In this document: positions 1-8,198 of the stretch, one piece after another
How positions within the stretch are numbered: the first letter of the stretch is position 1
Layout of the letters: every line of letters starts with the position of its first letter
From: Pseudomonadota bacterium
Lineage (GTDB): Bacteria; Myxococcota_A; UBA796; SXON01
Direction: 5' to 3'
DNA length: 64,000 nt
Assembly: GCA_030684355.1 (NCBI GenBank)
Contig: JAUXTN010000050.1
Coordinates: 1-64,000 of the forward strand
The notes under the pieces: generated by a model
The model's database searches: none
What the model saw: the letters and a program-made list of their open reading frames with translations, nothing else
Told to the model about the DNA's origin: nothing
Program-made: the position numbers and the translations under genes

Positions 1-332
1 ACGCGGGCCTCCAGCGCGGCCACGCGGGGGTCGGGGGCGGCCGCGGCCACCGGGGCCTCCGCGCGCGCGGCGAGCGTGGTGCTCTCGGCGCGGGCCATCC
101 CGGCCTCCGTCCGGGCGTCCTCGGCGATCTTGACGAGGTCGGCGATGCGGCGGTCCACGCCGTCGACCCTCGCGCGGAGGTCCCGCAGCTCGTCCCGCAG
201 GGCCTGCACTTCGGCGGGGCTCGCGTAGCCGTGCTCGCGCAGGATCTCGTGCACGATGTCTCGGATGGGGGCGTCGAGCACCCGCCCGGCGGGGCCGGCG
301 AGGCGCGAGGTGAAGAGGTCTCGGATGGCCAT
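1..332 (-). CDS. Coiled-coil protein, N-terminal part (runs off the window)
   Basis: The function is not recognised. The visible N-terminal 110 residues open with MAIRDLFTSRL, continue through a short helical segment (IRDIVHEILREHGY) and then a long charged heptad-like stretch (VQALRDELRDLRARVDGVDRR) that should form a coiled coil, followed by an Ala/Pro-rich linker. The layout resembles phasin-like or polyhydroxyalkanoate-associated small proteins, but that is only an impression. ATG at 332 is chosen because GGAG lies about 6 bases upstream. A promoter-like pair and several repeated GTATC-containing sites lie just upstream. The gene continues beyond base 1, so its length is unknown. Confidence 0.7.
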   Translation of the reverse strand, partial: MAIRDLFTSRLAGPAGRVLDAPIRDIVHEILREHGYASPAEVQALRDELRDLRARVDGVDRRIADLVKIAEDARTEAGMARAESTTLAARAEAPVAAAAPDPRVAALEAR

Positions 333-354
333 GTCTCACTCCAATGTATCGCCG

Positions 355-382
355 ATGTATCGGTGAGCCCTTGCCACGTCAA
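355..382 (-). promoter_or_regulatory. Candidate sigma70-type promoter for the coiled-coil gene
   Basis: On the minus strand TTGACG (377-382) is followed after 16 bases by ATACAT (355-360). Transcription would start about 15 bases before the ATG at 332. The -35 box is near consensus and the -10 is weak. The -10 lies within one of the repeated ATGTATCG motifs. Confidence 0.35.
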
Positions 383-386
383 GACT

Positions 387-400
387 GATACACGCGTATC
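387..400. promoter_or_regulatory. Palindrome GATAC-N4-GTATC, candidate operator
   Basis: GATACACGCGTATC has perfect 5-base arms around four bases. It lies 5 bases upstream of the candidate -35 of the coiled-coil gene. Its size fits an operator for a TetR-like or similar dimeric regulator. Which protein binds is unknown. Confidence 0.35.
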
Positions 401-485
401 TTCGGCGTGCATGGCTGCTCCCCGCCGAGTGAGACGTCCGGATGTGTCGCGCGATGTGTCGGCGGGAGCGGTCGCGGACGGGCCG

Positions 486-1286
486 CTACCTGCCCGTGCC
501 GCGCCCCAGGATCCGCTCCACGTCGGCGCGATCGGGGGCGTCGGCGGCGATCGCCAGGTAGCGCTCGAGGTCTCGCCGGCCCTCCGTCGTCCGCGCGAGG
601 CGGAGCGCGAGGAGCCCGCGGTCCCGGAGCTCGCCCGGCACCTCGCCGCCGAGGAGCAGCAGGCGGTCGACTGCTCCGAGGGCGGCCTCGTGCGCACCGG
701 CCCCCACCCAGAGGTGCTTCAGGTTCGTGAGCACGCGCGTGAGGATTGCGCGGGTGGGCGAGGGGTCGAGCAGGTTCCTGCCCGCGCCGGGCGGGAGGCG
801 GGCGAGGAGATCCACGGCCTCGCGGGGCTCGCCGCCGGCGAAGGGGTCGACGTAGAGGCGGGCGCCGGGGAGCTCCAGGCCGACGAGGAAGTGGCCGGGG
901 TAGCCGATGCCCACGATCGGCACGCCGAGCCGCTTCCCGAGGAGGATCCACACGACCGCGAGGAGGATCGGGAGCCCCGTGCGGCGCTCGACGACCTTGT
1001 CCAGGAAGGAGCCCTCGGGGCCGTTGAACACGTCCGGGGTGCCGCGGAAGCCGAGGCGGCCGCCGATCGTGCGGGCGAGCGCGGCGACGAGCTCGTCCGG
1101 GGGGCTCCCCGGGTGCACGTCGTCCGCGACCTGTTCGGCGAGGCGGTCGAGGGTCCCGCCGAGCGCGGCGGCGTCGAGCGCGGGCGTGCCGATCCGGGCG
1201 ATGCAGCTCGAGAGGCGCTCCAGGTCGAGGGCCTCGTCCGGCGCGCGAGCGAGCAGCGCGAACTCGGTGAGGGGGCTGTGCCTCAC
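486..1286 (-). CDS. SirB1-like transglutaminase-fold protein
   Basis: This 266-residue protein belongs to the SirB1/YchA family, a transglutaminase-like fold with helical repeats. The diagnostic core is a VERRTGLPILLA segment followed by GVPIVGIGYPGHFLVGLE, which closely matches the RRGLPLSLG...PGHFLV core of enterobacterial SirB1. The C-terminal third is helical and TPR-like, with many Leu, Ala and Arg residues. The biochemical role of the family is not established. The GTG start at 1286 overlaps the TGA of the upstream propeller gene (GTGA), which implies translational coupling. It is the last gene of a four-gene operon led by a TetR regulator. Confidence 0.82.
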   Translation of the reverse strand: MRHSPLTEFALLARAPDEALDLERLSSCIARIGTPALDAAALGGTLDRLAEQVADDVHPGSPPDELVAALARTIGGRLGFRGTPDVFNGPEGSFLDKVVERRTGLPILLAVVWILLGKRLGVPIVGIGYPGHFLVGLELPGARLYVDPFAGGEPREAVDLLARLPPGAGRNLLDPSPTRAILTRVLTNLKHLWVGAGAHEAALGAVDRLLLLGGEVPGELRDRGLLALRLARTTEGRRDLERYLAIAADAPDRADVERILGRGTGR

Positions 1287-2470
1287 GCCTTGTTCGCGAA
1301 CACCGCGAAGGAGCCGCGTCCGGCCAGCTCCGGCGCGCGATCGGGCTCCGTCACGTCCTTCACGAAGATGCGCGGCGGGCTCGAGAGGTCCGCCTGGCCG
1401 CCGCCCGCCGGGTAGCCGGCAAAGGCGACGTACCGCCCGTCCGACGAGATGATGGGGTGGCTCTGGGCGTACTGGTCGAAGAAGTGCAGGTAGAACAGGA
1501 TGTCCCGCGTGGGCCAGAAGCTCCCGAGCGGGATCGACGGGCCGCCGTCGAGGTAGACCATGTGCCAGAGCAGGCAGTTCGCGTCCGAGTCGACGACCGC
1601 GTAGAGCAGGTAGTCGCCCTTCGGGGACCAGAAGAACGCGAGGCAGTCCGAGACGCTGATCTCGCGGGTCTCCCCGGTCAGGATGTGCACGAGGTCGATG
1701 CCCCGGTAGGGGGTGCCCTCGCCGCGCGGGGCCGACGAGACGGCCACCCACGGCGCCCCGTTCGGGGCCGGCACGACCGCGAGGAGGCCCCGGCGCACGA
1801 AGAGCGACGTCGCGTCGCTCCCGTCGACGTCGCACGCGACCACCTCGGAGCCGCCGTTGTCGTGGCGCAACGCCACCACGGCGCGGCCAGCGGGGAACAC
1901 CGGCGCGCAGAAGCTGCCGGGGGAGCGGTCGTAGAGGACATCCTCGCCGTCGCCCATGGGGTCACGCAGGATGAGCCGGCCGCCCGGATCGTCCTTGCCG
2001 CCGACGTGGATGAGCACGCGGCTGCCGTCGGGCGTCCAGTTGAAGAACAAGGGGACGCCCTGCTCCAACGGGCGCACCTGGCCGAGGCGCTCCTTGCGGA
2101 GGAGCGAGAGCGCCAATTCGGAGCCCTGCTGGAGGAGGACCGAGATGGCGTCCCCGCTGGGGTGCCACTGGAGGTAGATCGGCGCCACGTTGGGGAGGTG
2201 GGCCCACTCGACCTGGCGGACGCCGTCGATCGAGAGGGCCACCACGCGCACGGGGCCGGTTTCGGTATCGCTCCCCTCGACGGCGAAGGCCGCGATCCAG
2301 GCGTCGTCCGGGGACCAGGTGGGCCAGGACCACGACTCCTGCGAGCGCGCGGAGACGCCCCACGAGCCGCCCACCCGGGGCACCGGCGCCGTGAGCGCGA
2401 GGGGCTCGGCCCCCGTGGCGTCCGTGAGGTAGATCTGGCGATCGAGGCCGACGAAGGCGAGGCGGCTCAA
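1283..2470 (-). CDS. TolB/PD40-type beta-propeller protein
   Basis: The protein has 395 residues and repeated beta-strand blades of the TolB/PD40 kind. Visible blade motifs are QIYLTDATGAEPLALT, SWPTWSPDDAWIAAF, YLQWHPSGDAISVL, FFNWTPDGSRVLIH, AFFWSPKGDYLLYA and PIISSDGRYVAFAG, each in the typical W/F-SPDG-h-hhh pattern. No clear signal peptide is seen with the chosen start, so it may be cytoplasmic. Propellers of this kind usually mediate binding, and the partner is unknown. The start is TTG at 2470, whose TTGA overlaps the stop of the upstream membrane protein gene. Its own stop overlaps the SirB1-like gene by 4 bases. Confidence 0.78.
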   Translation of the reverse strand: MSRLAFVGLDRQIYLTDATGAEPLALTAPVPRVGGSWGVSARSQESWSWPTWSPDDAWIAAFAVEGSDTETGPVRVVALSIDGVRQVEWAHLPNVAPIYLQWHPSGDAISVLLQQGSELALSLLRKERLGQVRPLEQGVPLFFNWTPDGSRVLIHVGGKDDPGGRLILRDPMGDGEDVLYDRSPGSFCAPVFPAGRAVVALRHDNGGSEVVACDVDGSDATSLFVRRGLLAVVPAPNGAPWVAVSSAPRGEGTPYRGIDLVHILTGETREISVSDCLAFFWSPKGDYLLYAVVDSDANCLLWHMVYLDGGPSIPLGSFWPTRDILFYLHFFDQYAQSHPIISSDGRYVAFAGYPAGGGQADLSSPPRIFVKDVTEPDRAPELAGRGSFAVFANKA

Positions 2471-2880
2471 GAGATGAGCCCCCACGCGGCGCCGACCCGC
2501 GAAGCGGCCACGGAGAGCGCCGCGAGCGCGAGGATCGGGAGGACGAAGGAGGTCTTCGGGTGGGTGTGGAGGCCCTGGATGCGCGCGCCCCGGACCTTCC
2601 GCTCGTGGTCCCACTCGGCCTGGTGCCGCGCCGGCACCGCGCCCTGGCGCGACAGCTCGGCGAGGGCATGCAGCGCGGTGTCGTCGTTCGTGCCGAACGC
2701 GCCGAGCGAGAGCCCCATGGCGAGGATGCACCAGGGCAACAACTTCAGCGGCGCCTGGCCCGTGACGATCGCGGACAGCCCGCCGGCCATGACGACCGCC
2801 GCCACGCAAAAGGCCGCCGCCCCGATCCACCGGATCCGGGTGTGGCGGTCGGCTCGGGCCATCCAGCGTTCAGCTTGCAT
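2467..2880 (-). CDS. Small integral membrane protein
   Basis: The function is not recognised. The 137-residue protein has three hydrophobic segments: roughly residues 18-42, 46-63 (with Pro-Trp-Cys) and 110-135. A charged cytoplasmic stretch rich in His, Arg and Glu lies between the second and third. The ATG at 2880 lies inside the last codons of the upstream TetR gene (11-base overlap), and the downstream propeller gene begins on its stop codon. Its place directly behind a TetR regulator suggests it is controlled by that regulator, possibly as a membrane sensor or anchor. Confidence 0.72.
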   Translation of the reverse strand: MQAERWMARADRHTRIRWIGAAAFCVAAVVMAGGLSAIVTGQAPLKLLPWCILAMGLSLGAFGTNDDTALHALAELSRQGAVPARHQAEWDHERKVRGARIQGLHTHPKTSFVLPILALAALSVAASRVGAAWGLIS

Positions 2881-3493
2881 GCGCCTCCACCCCCGCGTAC
2901 GCCTTGGGCAGGAGCCCGTGGAGGATGAGCCGCAGGCCGTCGGTCGAGAGGCGCTCGACGTCCGGCCGCACGCCCACCGCGCTCTGCCCGGCGAGCCCGT
3001 CGATGAGGGCCTTGAGGACGAGGCCGACGGCCATGGGATCGTAGACCTCGAACACCCCCTCCTTCATGCCCTGCTCGACGACGGCTGCGATGCGGTCCAC
3101 GAAGCGCTGATGGATGGCGTTCACTCGCTTCCGGATATCCTCATCCCGGATGGCCATCTCGCTCATCAACAGGAAGAACCGTGGGGGCGTCTTCAGGCCG
3201 GCGAAATAGTCGAGGTACTTGCGGCCCAGCTCGACCAGCTTGATCGCGGCGGGCCGGGTGTCGCGATCGGCCTCTTCGAGGAAGCTGATCGTGATCGCGT
3301 GCTCCTCGTCGACCAGCGCGTCGAAGATCGCGCGCTTGCTCTCGAAGTAGAAGTACACCGCCCCCTTCGAGAGGTTGGCGCGCTTCGCGACGTCCTCGAC
3401 GCGCGCGGCGAGGTAGCCCCGCTCGATGAAGATGCCGCGGGCGGCCCGCAGGATCTGGGCGCGCCGCTCGCCTTCGGAGAGGTGACGCGTCAT
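2870..3493 (-). CDS. TetR/AcrR-family transcriptional regulator
   Basis: This 207-residue regulator has the classic TetR N-terminal DNA-binding domain: a helix with RRAQILRAARGIF, then the helix-turn-helix at about residues 31-53 (VEDVAKRANLSKGAVYFYFESK). The C-terminal 150 residues form an all-helical ligand-binding and dimerisation domain of unknown ligand. GGAG precedes the ATG at 3493. It heads an operon of four overlapping genes, so autoregulation and control of the membrane, propeller and SirB1-like proteins are likely. The 47-base gap upstream shows no obvious palindrome. Confidence 0.93.
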   Translation of the reverse strand: MTRHLSEGERRAQILRAARGIFIERGYLAARVEDVAKRANLSKGAVYFYFESKRAIFDALVDEEHAITISFLEEADRDTRPAAIKLVELGRKYLDYFAGLKTPPRFFLLMSEMAIRDEDIRKRVNAIHQRFVDRIAAVVEQGMKEGVFEVYDPMAVGLVLKALIDGLAGQSAVGVRPDVERLSTDGLRLILHGLLPKAYAGVEAHAS

Positions 3494-3540
3494 TCGTCTC
3501 CGGTGCTCATGCCGTGCTGACTAACGTCATCGGCGGTGCG

Positions 3541-4719
3541 TCAGGGGAACAGGGTGGCCGTGCCACCGTCCTCGAACGAGACCATCGGGGAGCTCCCGAG
3601 CTCGACCGGCTCGAGGAGGCCGCTGTCGTAGTAGCGGAACCACCGCGCGCCGGTGGCGCCGGAGCCTGCGTGGGAGCGGATGCGGAGCCCGGTGATGTCG
3701 GCGGGGTCGGCGCCGGGGGGCAGCTCGATGCAGGTGCGGCCGATCCCGCTGACGGTGGCGTCGGTGAGGCCGTCCGTGCCGAGGCCGTTGAGCGAGGACC
3801 ACCACGCGCCCTCGATCTCGGCCTCGAAGGAGACCCGGGCGCCGTCGTGCACCTGGTAGTCGACGAACACGTAGTCCCCGGGGGCGCCGATGGCGTAGTC
3901 GTCCTGGCCGCCGTTCGCGGCGACGAGCCCCTCGCGCTCGGCCTCGGCCCACGCGGTCGTGAGCACCCACGGCTCGGCGTCGAGCACGCGCTCGCGCGGG
4001 ATGGTGCCGCCCTCGGTGTCGAAGGACACGGGCATCGGGGAGAGCAGGTAGGGCGCGTCTTCGAGGGGGCCGATGAGCCCGTTGTACGTGACGACCTCGA
4101 AGAGCGGGTGCGTGCCTTCATGGGGCCCCTCGAACGAGACCCACGCGTGGTCGGTGGTCTGGATGGTGGCCGACGCCTCGTCCCAGAGCCCCTCGATGTC
4201 GACCGGGCGGCCCCAGCTCGCCATCAAGAGCGTCGGGAGGAGCCCGGTGCCGCCGTCCTCGTCGGTGAACACCCAGGTCCAGGCGCCGCCCTCGACGTAG
4301 GTGAGCAGCGGGGTGTCGTTGTCCCAGTGGGCGTCGTAGGTGCCGATGACCGGCGTGTCGGCGGCCGAGGGGTCGACGGCGAGGGCGAACCAGGTGTCCG
4401 CGCCGCCGTAGTGGCCCTCGACCGTGGTCAGGGTGAACGGACCGCCGTCCCAGGCGCCGAGCGAGATCCGCTGCTCGACGTACAGGTCGCCCGGCAGCAC
4501 GACGTGCCGCACGCGGTTGCCGCCGAGGCGCGCTTCGAGGAGGGCGCCGCGGTTCGACCCTGCCGCCCAGTCCCCGTCGGCGCGGGCGGAGAGGTGGAGC
4601 ACGATCTCGTCGCCGACGACGGCCGCTTCGGGGAGGGCGAGCGGATCGGGCCGATCGGGCGGCTCCGTGAGGACGCCGTTTACGCCACAGTCGGCCGCCA
4701 GCAGGAGGAACACGCCCAT
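3541..4719 (-). CDS. Exported hypothetical protein
   Basis: The function is not recognised. The 392-residue protein begins with a short hydrophobic stretch (MGVFLLLAADCGVNG) that may be a short signal peptide or lipoprotein signal. The rest is rich in Gly, Asp, Trp and Thr in alternating strand-like patterns (WAAGSN, YVEQRISLGAWDGG, WTWVFTDEDGGTG), typical of secreted beta-sandwich proteins in this lineage. There are few Lys. It lies 41 bases behind another exported-looking gene on the same strand, so the two may be cotranscribed. Confidence 0.68.
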   Translation of the reverse strand: MGVFLLLAADCGVNGVLTEPPDRPDPLALPEAAVVGDEIVLHLSARADGDWAAGSNRGALLEARLGGNRVRHVVLPGDLYVEQRISLGAWDGGPFTLTTVEGHYGGADTWFALAVDPSAADTPVIGTYDAHWDNDTPLLTYVEGGAWTWVFTDEDGGTGLLPTLLMASWGRPVDIEGLWDEASATIQTTDHAWVSFEGPHEGTHPLFEVVTYNGLIGPLEDAPYLLSPMPVSFDTEGGTIPRERVLDAEPWVLTTAWAEAEREGLVAANGGQDDYAIGAPGDYVFVDYQVHDGARVSFEAEIEGAWWSSLNGLGTDGLTDATVSGIGRTCIELPPGADPADITGLRIRSHAGSGATGARWFRYYDSGLLEPVELGSSPMVSFEDGGTATLFP

Positions 4720-4760
4720 GCCGCACTCTACCCGCGGCTCGACCGTGCGTCACACGGTCG

Positions 4761-5597
4761 TCACGACCCCGCCCCGCGCGCCGCCGCGGCCGCCGCCTCG
4801 CGCCGCCGCCGCTCGAGGTCCTCCTCGATCTTCGTCTGGAAGGGCGGCGTGAGCTTCCAGAACAGCGCCAGCCGGGCGGCCCAGCGTGTCGCCGGCTCGG
4901 TGGTGACCGTGTCGTTGCCGCGGTCGAGCTCGCCGCGCACCTCGACGCCCACGGGGATCCCGACGCGATCGAGGAACACGCCGGTCGTCGCCGCCACCCC
5001 GAGGTTCGACTGGTGGGCACCGAACAGATCGAGCGACACGACGGCGCGCCCCTGCGCGTACCACGTGTCCCGGAGCGTGACGCCCGCGAGGAAGCCGGCC
5101 TCGCCGGTGGCCTTGCCGGTCATGACCACCCCCGACTCGTCGCCGCGCCAGCCCTCCCACCACGTCCCGTTGAGCCCCAGTCCGGCCGACGGGCCGACGT
5201 AGGCCCGGCGCGGATCGACGTCCCAGAACCCGGGGACGTTGAGCACGTAGTGGCCGGAGACGTCGGCCTCGACGAGCTTGCCGGCGGCGGCCTCCCCGCC
5301 CAGGTGCGCCTGCACCCACGGCAGCGCGAACGGCACGTCGTTGCGCGGCACCATGCCCCGGAACGTCGGCGGCACCACGCCGAGCACGGGACCCAGGAAG
5401 CTCGACCCCACCCGCCACGCGCGCACGAGGTGACGGTCCACCGCGGGGTCTCCGAAGGTGGCCCACCCGTGCAGGGCGTCACTGATGAACGAGGCGCCGA
5501 CGCCACCCTCGGGGACCTGCCCCGTCACGCCCCCGATGACCTCGGCGCGGACGAAGTGGAAGCCCGCGGCGGAGGCGGTGGCGATCGCGAAGATCAT
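4761..5597 (-). CDS. Exported or outer-membrane-like hypothetical protein
   Basis: The 278-residue protein starts with a short hydrophobic segment (MIFAIATASAAG). It has many alternating hydrophobic/polar strands with Gly and aromatic residues (GLNGTWWEGWRGD, RDTWYAQGRAVVSLDLFG), consistent with a beta-barrel or barrel-like exported protein. The last 25 residues form an Arg/Glu helix followed by an Ala run. GGAGGAG lies just before the ATG at 5597, which fixes the start. No family was recognised. The signal peptide is shorter than usual, so export is an inference. Confidence 0.66.
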   Translation of the reverse strand: MIFAIATASAAGFHFVRAEVIGGVTGQVPEGGVGASFISDALHGWATFGDPAVDRHLVRAWRVGSSFLGPVLGVVPPTFRGMVPRNDVPFALPWVQAHLGGEAAAGKLVEADVSGHYVLNVPGFWDVDPRRAYVGPSAGLGLNGTWWEGWRGDESGVVMTGKATGEAGFLAGVTLRDTWYAQGRAVVSLDLFGAHQSNLGVAATTGVFLDRVGIPVGVEVRGELDRGNDTVTTEPATRWAARLALFWKLTPPFQTKIEEDLERRRREAAAAAARGAGS

Positions 5598-5721
5598 GCT
5601 CCTCCACTATGCCCGATGGCAGACGGGCCGCCTGCCCAGGAGGCACCCAAAGGGAGCGACCGGCAGGGAGCGACCGACGGTGCCGACGCGAGAGGGCCCC
5701 GACGAGCGCTCGCGACGGGGG

Positions 5722-5768
5722 CCCCGCGGGTTTCCCGGCGCGGCCCTGCCGACGGGAAACCCGTGGGG
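5722..5768. repeat. Long inverted repeat (16-base arms)
   Basis: Arms 5722-5737 and 5753-5768 pair over 16 bases with one mismatch around a 15-base loop. The core is GGGTTTCCCG / CGGGAAACCC. It lies downstream of the radical SAM gene on the minus strand and upstream of the next minus gene. There is no T-run behind it, so it may be a transcript-stabilising or attenuating hairpin rather than a standard terminator. Confidence 0.6.
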
Positions 5769-5787
5769 TCAAGGAGCGGGGGGCGTT

Positions 5788-5806
5788 GCGGGGGCTCTGC
5801 CCCCGC
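5788..5806. repeat. Perfect GC hairpin GCGGGGGC-TCT-GCCCCCGC
   Basis: Eight-base perfect arms enclose a 3-base loop, 23 bases after the radical SAM stop codon on the minus strand. It may be the first part of a terminator region together with the longer inverted repeat at 5722-5768. The same GGGGGCTCTGCCCCC core is, to my knowledge, a common dispersed palindrome in high-GC genomes. Confidence 0.55.
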
Positions 5807-5829
5807 CCCATGAAAACCAACCTCCAACC

Positions 5830-7428
5830 CTACTTGATCTGGTTGGCTACGCGCTTGAGCTCTCGGATGCTCTTGATCTCGAACAGCTTGCCCTTGACCG
5901 CGAAGGTCGAGAGCTTCTGCGCCTGGCGGACGTACTCGCCGTATTGGTAGGCCTTGCCCCAGAACCAATCGTACTTGCGTTGGTTGAACACCCGCACGAA
6001 GCGATCGTTCGCCAGGAACTGGACGAACTCCTTCGGGAGGTTGTTGAACAGCGTCATGAAGAACAAGAAGTTCAGGTAGCTACCATTGGGGGTGTGGAAC
6101 CCGCGGCGGTAGATCTGGTTGTACTCGTCGGTGACGAAGCCGTCCTCGATGCTCTTGTGGTAGAACTCGGTGCCCGGGTAGGGGATGAGCGAGGAAGGAA
6201 GCAGGTTGTAGGGCGGCGGCAAGGTCCAGAGCAGGCGCAGGCCCTTCATCACGTCTTCCGTCGACTCCCAGGGGTTGTCGAGGATCATGTGGTAGTCGGG
6301 CACCTGGATCTGATCCCGGTACTTGCTGATGATGTTGACGGCCTTGAGCAGCTGCTCGTTCGTCATGCCGCGCTTGTACATCTTCATCGTCTCGGTGGAT
6401 CCGGTCTGGATGCCGAGCTCGGTGAAGCAGAGGCCCGCGTCGATGAGGGCCTTGTACTTCTCCTCGTTGATCGTCGTCGGGGAGCACTGGGCGCGGAAGG
6501 GGAGGCCGATCTCCTTCTGCCACACGTCCGAGAACTTCTGGATCTCCTCGGTGGAGGTCGAGAAGAACACGTCATCCTGGAAGTGGACGATGCCGATGTC
6601 GGGGTGCTGCTTCGTGACGAGCTTGATCTCGCCGATCATGTGCTCGACCGAGCGACGCCGCAGGTACGATTGGCCCTTGTACAGGTCGTGGTTGAACGCG
6701 ACCCCACAGTAGCTGCACTTGTGCGGGCAGCCGCGGGTGATCATCGTCTTGTACGCGGGCCGGAGCTCCCCGTTGCGGTCGGGGTAGGTCGGCATGATCT
6801 GCCGGTAGTAGTTCCAGTCCAGGCGGACGAGGTTCTTCGACTTCGCGTCGTACGTCCAGTCGTCCTCGAAGGTGAAGTCCTGGTAGGGGAGCGAGTCGAG
6901 GTCCTGGATCAGCGGGCGGTGGGGGTTTCCGACCACCTTGCCGTTGTGCTTGCGGATCCAGAAGTTCCGCACGTCCGAGGTGTCCTTCCCGTCCTCGAAG
7001 CGCTCGACGAGCTCGAGGAAGCTGTGCTCGCCCTCGCCGACGTGCACGTAGTCGACGAACTCGAGGCCCTGCTGCGGCATCGTCGTGGGGTGGAAGCCGC
7101 CCCACAACATGATCTTCTGCGGGTACTTCGCCTGGATGGCGCGCGTGGCCTGCACCGCCACGTCGAACATCGCGGTCAGGAAGCTCACGCCGACGAGATC
7201 GGCGTCCGCCACGAGCTCGACCAGGTCCTCCACCATGGGCTGGGGCATCTGCATGATGTGGGACCACGTGTCGGACTTCCACGAGGTCTTGAAGCGGTTC
7301 CCGTAGGTGTCGGCCGGGAGGAAGATCTGGCGGACGCTGTGCCCGTGCATCTTCAGGTACCCGGTGAGCGTCCGGATGCACGGACTGTAGTGGTCCATGG
7401 GCGTGGGGCTGATCAGTGCGACCTTCAT
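5830..7428 (-). CDS. B12-binding-domain radical SAM protein
   Basis: This 532-residue protein combines an N-terminal cobalamin-binding Rossmann-like domain (about residues 1-140; VALISPTP, ADLVGVSFLTAMFD, IMLWGGFHPT) with a radical SAM TIM-barrel. The [4Fe-4S] cysteines are C234, C238 and C241 in TRGCPHKCSYC, the expected CxxxCxxC. The C-terminal 150 residues contain many aromatic residues. Such enzymes make methyl transfers or ring rearrangements on unreactive carbons, but the substrate cannot be read from the sequence. ATG at 7428 is chosen over an upstream start because GGAG precedes it and the first strand (MKVALISPTP) then begins as usual. It stands alone, with a hairpin region behind it. 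Confidence 0.88.
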   Translation of the reverse strand: MKVALISPTPMDHYSPCIRTLTGYLKMHGHSVRQIFLPADTYGNRFKTSWKSDTWSHIMQMPQPMVEDLVELVADADLVGVSFLTAMFDVAVQATRAIQAKYPQKIMLWGGFHPTTMPQQGLEFVDYVHVGEGEHSFLELVERFEDGKDTSDVRNFWIRKHNGKVVGNPHRPLIQDLDSLPYQDFTFEDDWTYDAKSKNLVRLDWNYYRQIMPTYPDRNGELRPAYKTMITRGCPHKCSYCGVAFNHDLYKGQSYLRRRSVEHMIGEIKLVTKQHPDIGIVHFQDDVFFSTSTEEIQKFSDVWQKEIGLPFRAQCSPTTINEEKYKALIDAGLCFTELGIQTGSTETMKMYKRGMTNEQLLKAVNIISKYRDQIQVPDYHMILDNPWESTEDVMKGLRLLWTLPPPYNLLPSSLIPYPGTEFYHKSIEDGFVTDEYNQIYRRGFHTPNGSYLNFLFFMTLFNNLPKEFVQFLANDRFVRVFNQRKYDWFWGKAYQYGEYVRQAQKLSTFAVKGKLFEIKSIRELKRVANQIK

Positions 7429-7517
7429 CGAGCGGACTCCGGGCGTCGGCCAGAGGGTAGCCAAGGAAGGAGGCGGCCGCTACACGCGCCGAGGTGACCG
7501 CGTTTACAGGGGCGGGC

Positions 7518-8198
7518 CTACGGTGCCTGCGGGCGGAGGGCGTAGAGCGAAAGCCACTCCCCCCGGACGTGCTCGCGGCGCACGAGCGTGCACGGGCCGA
7601 GGGCCGCATGCGCCCCCGCGAAGTCGCCGCCGTGCTCGGACAGGACGACCCAGGCCTCGTCCGCATGGGCGGGGAACGCCGCCACGAAGGCCCGGATCGC
7701 CGCGAAGTCGGCGCCGGCGTACATCGCGCGGCCGAAGGGGCGGCCGGAGGGATCGCCGGGCCAGAACGGCACGTTGTAGACGACGCGGTCGAAGCGCCGC
7801 TCGGGCGCCGGGAGGGCCGCGAAGAGATCGCTCTCCACGACGTCGACGGGGCGGCCGAGCAGGGCCGCGTTCGCACGGGCGTTGCGGACGCACACGGGGT
7901 CGATGTCGATTGCGGTCACGACGGCGCCCCGCTCGGCGAGGGCCAGCCCGACGATGCCGGTGCCGCAGCCCATGTCCACCCAGCGCTCCCCGGGGCGGGC
8001 GTGCGCGGCGGCGACGGACGCGAGCCACTCGCCGACCTTGGTGGCCACGGGGTCGAGGACGCCGGGGAGGACGAGCAGCGGGACGGTGCCCCAGTCACGG
8101 ACGTAGGCGCGACGGGCCTGCCAGAGGAGCCACCGGCGCCCCACGAGCCGCCCGGAGAGCCGCCCGGAGAGACGGGGGATGGCGCCGAGGAGGCTCAC
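7518..8198 (-). CDS. Class I SAM-dependent methyltransferase
   Basis: This 226-residue enzyme has the Rossmann methyltransferase core: motif I VDMGCGTGIVGLAL (about residues 94-107), the acidic end of strand 2 in VTAIDIDPVCVRNAR, and VVYNVPFWPG in the position of the NPPY-type motif of HemK/PrmC-like enzymes. That motif suggests transfer to an amide, amine or ring nitrogen in protein or nucleic acid. The substrate is unknown. The ATG at 8198 overlaps the murJ stop by 4 bases, so it is probably translated with murJ. The N-terminal 40 residues are basic and Arg-rich. Confidence 0.82.
   Translation of the reverse strand: MSLLGAIPRLSGRLSGRLVGRRWLLWQARRAYVRDWGTVPLLVLPGVLDPVATKVGEWLASVAAAHARPGERWVDMGCGTGIVGLALAERGAVVTAIDIDPVCVRNARANAALLGRPVDVVESDLFAALPAPERRFDRVVYNVPFWPGDPSGRPFGRAMYAGADFAAIRAFVAAFPAHADEAWVVLSEHGGDFAGAHAALGPCTLVRREHVRGEWLSLYALRPQAP

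Larger units (their letters stand above)
343..461. repeat. Cluster of GTATC / GATGTRTCG motifs
   Basis: AATGTATCG (343-351) and GATGTATCG (354-362) are spaced 11 bases apart. GATGTGTCG occurs at 441-449 and 453-461, 12 bases apart. The inverted pair GATAC-N4-GTATC lies between them at 387-400. The cluster sits in the 153-base gap upstream of the coiled-coil gene. Regularly spaced copies around a palindrome suggest binding sites for a dimeric regulator. Confidence 0.4.
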
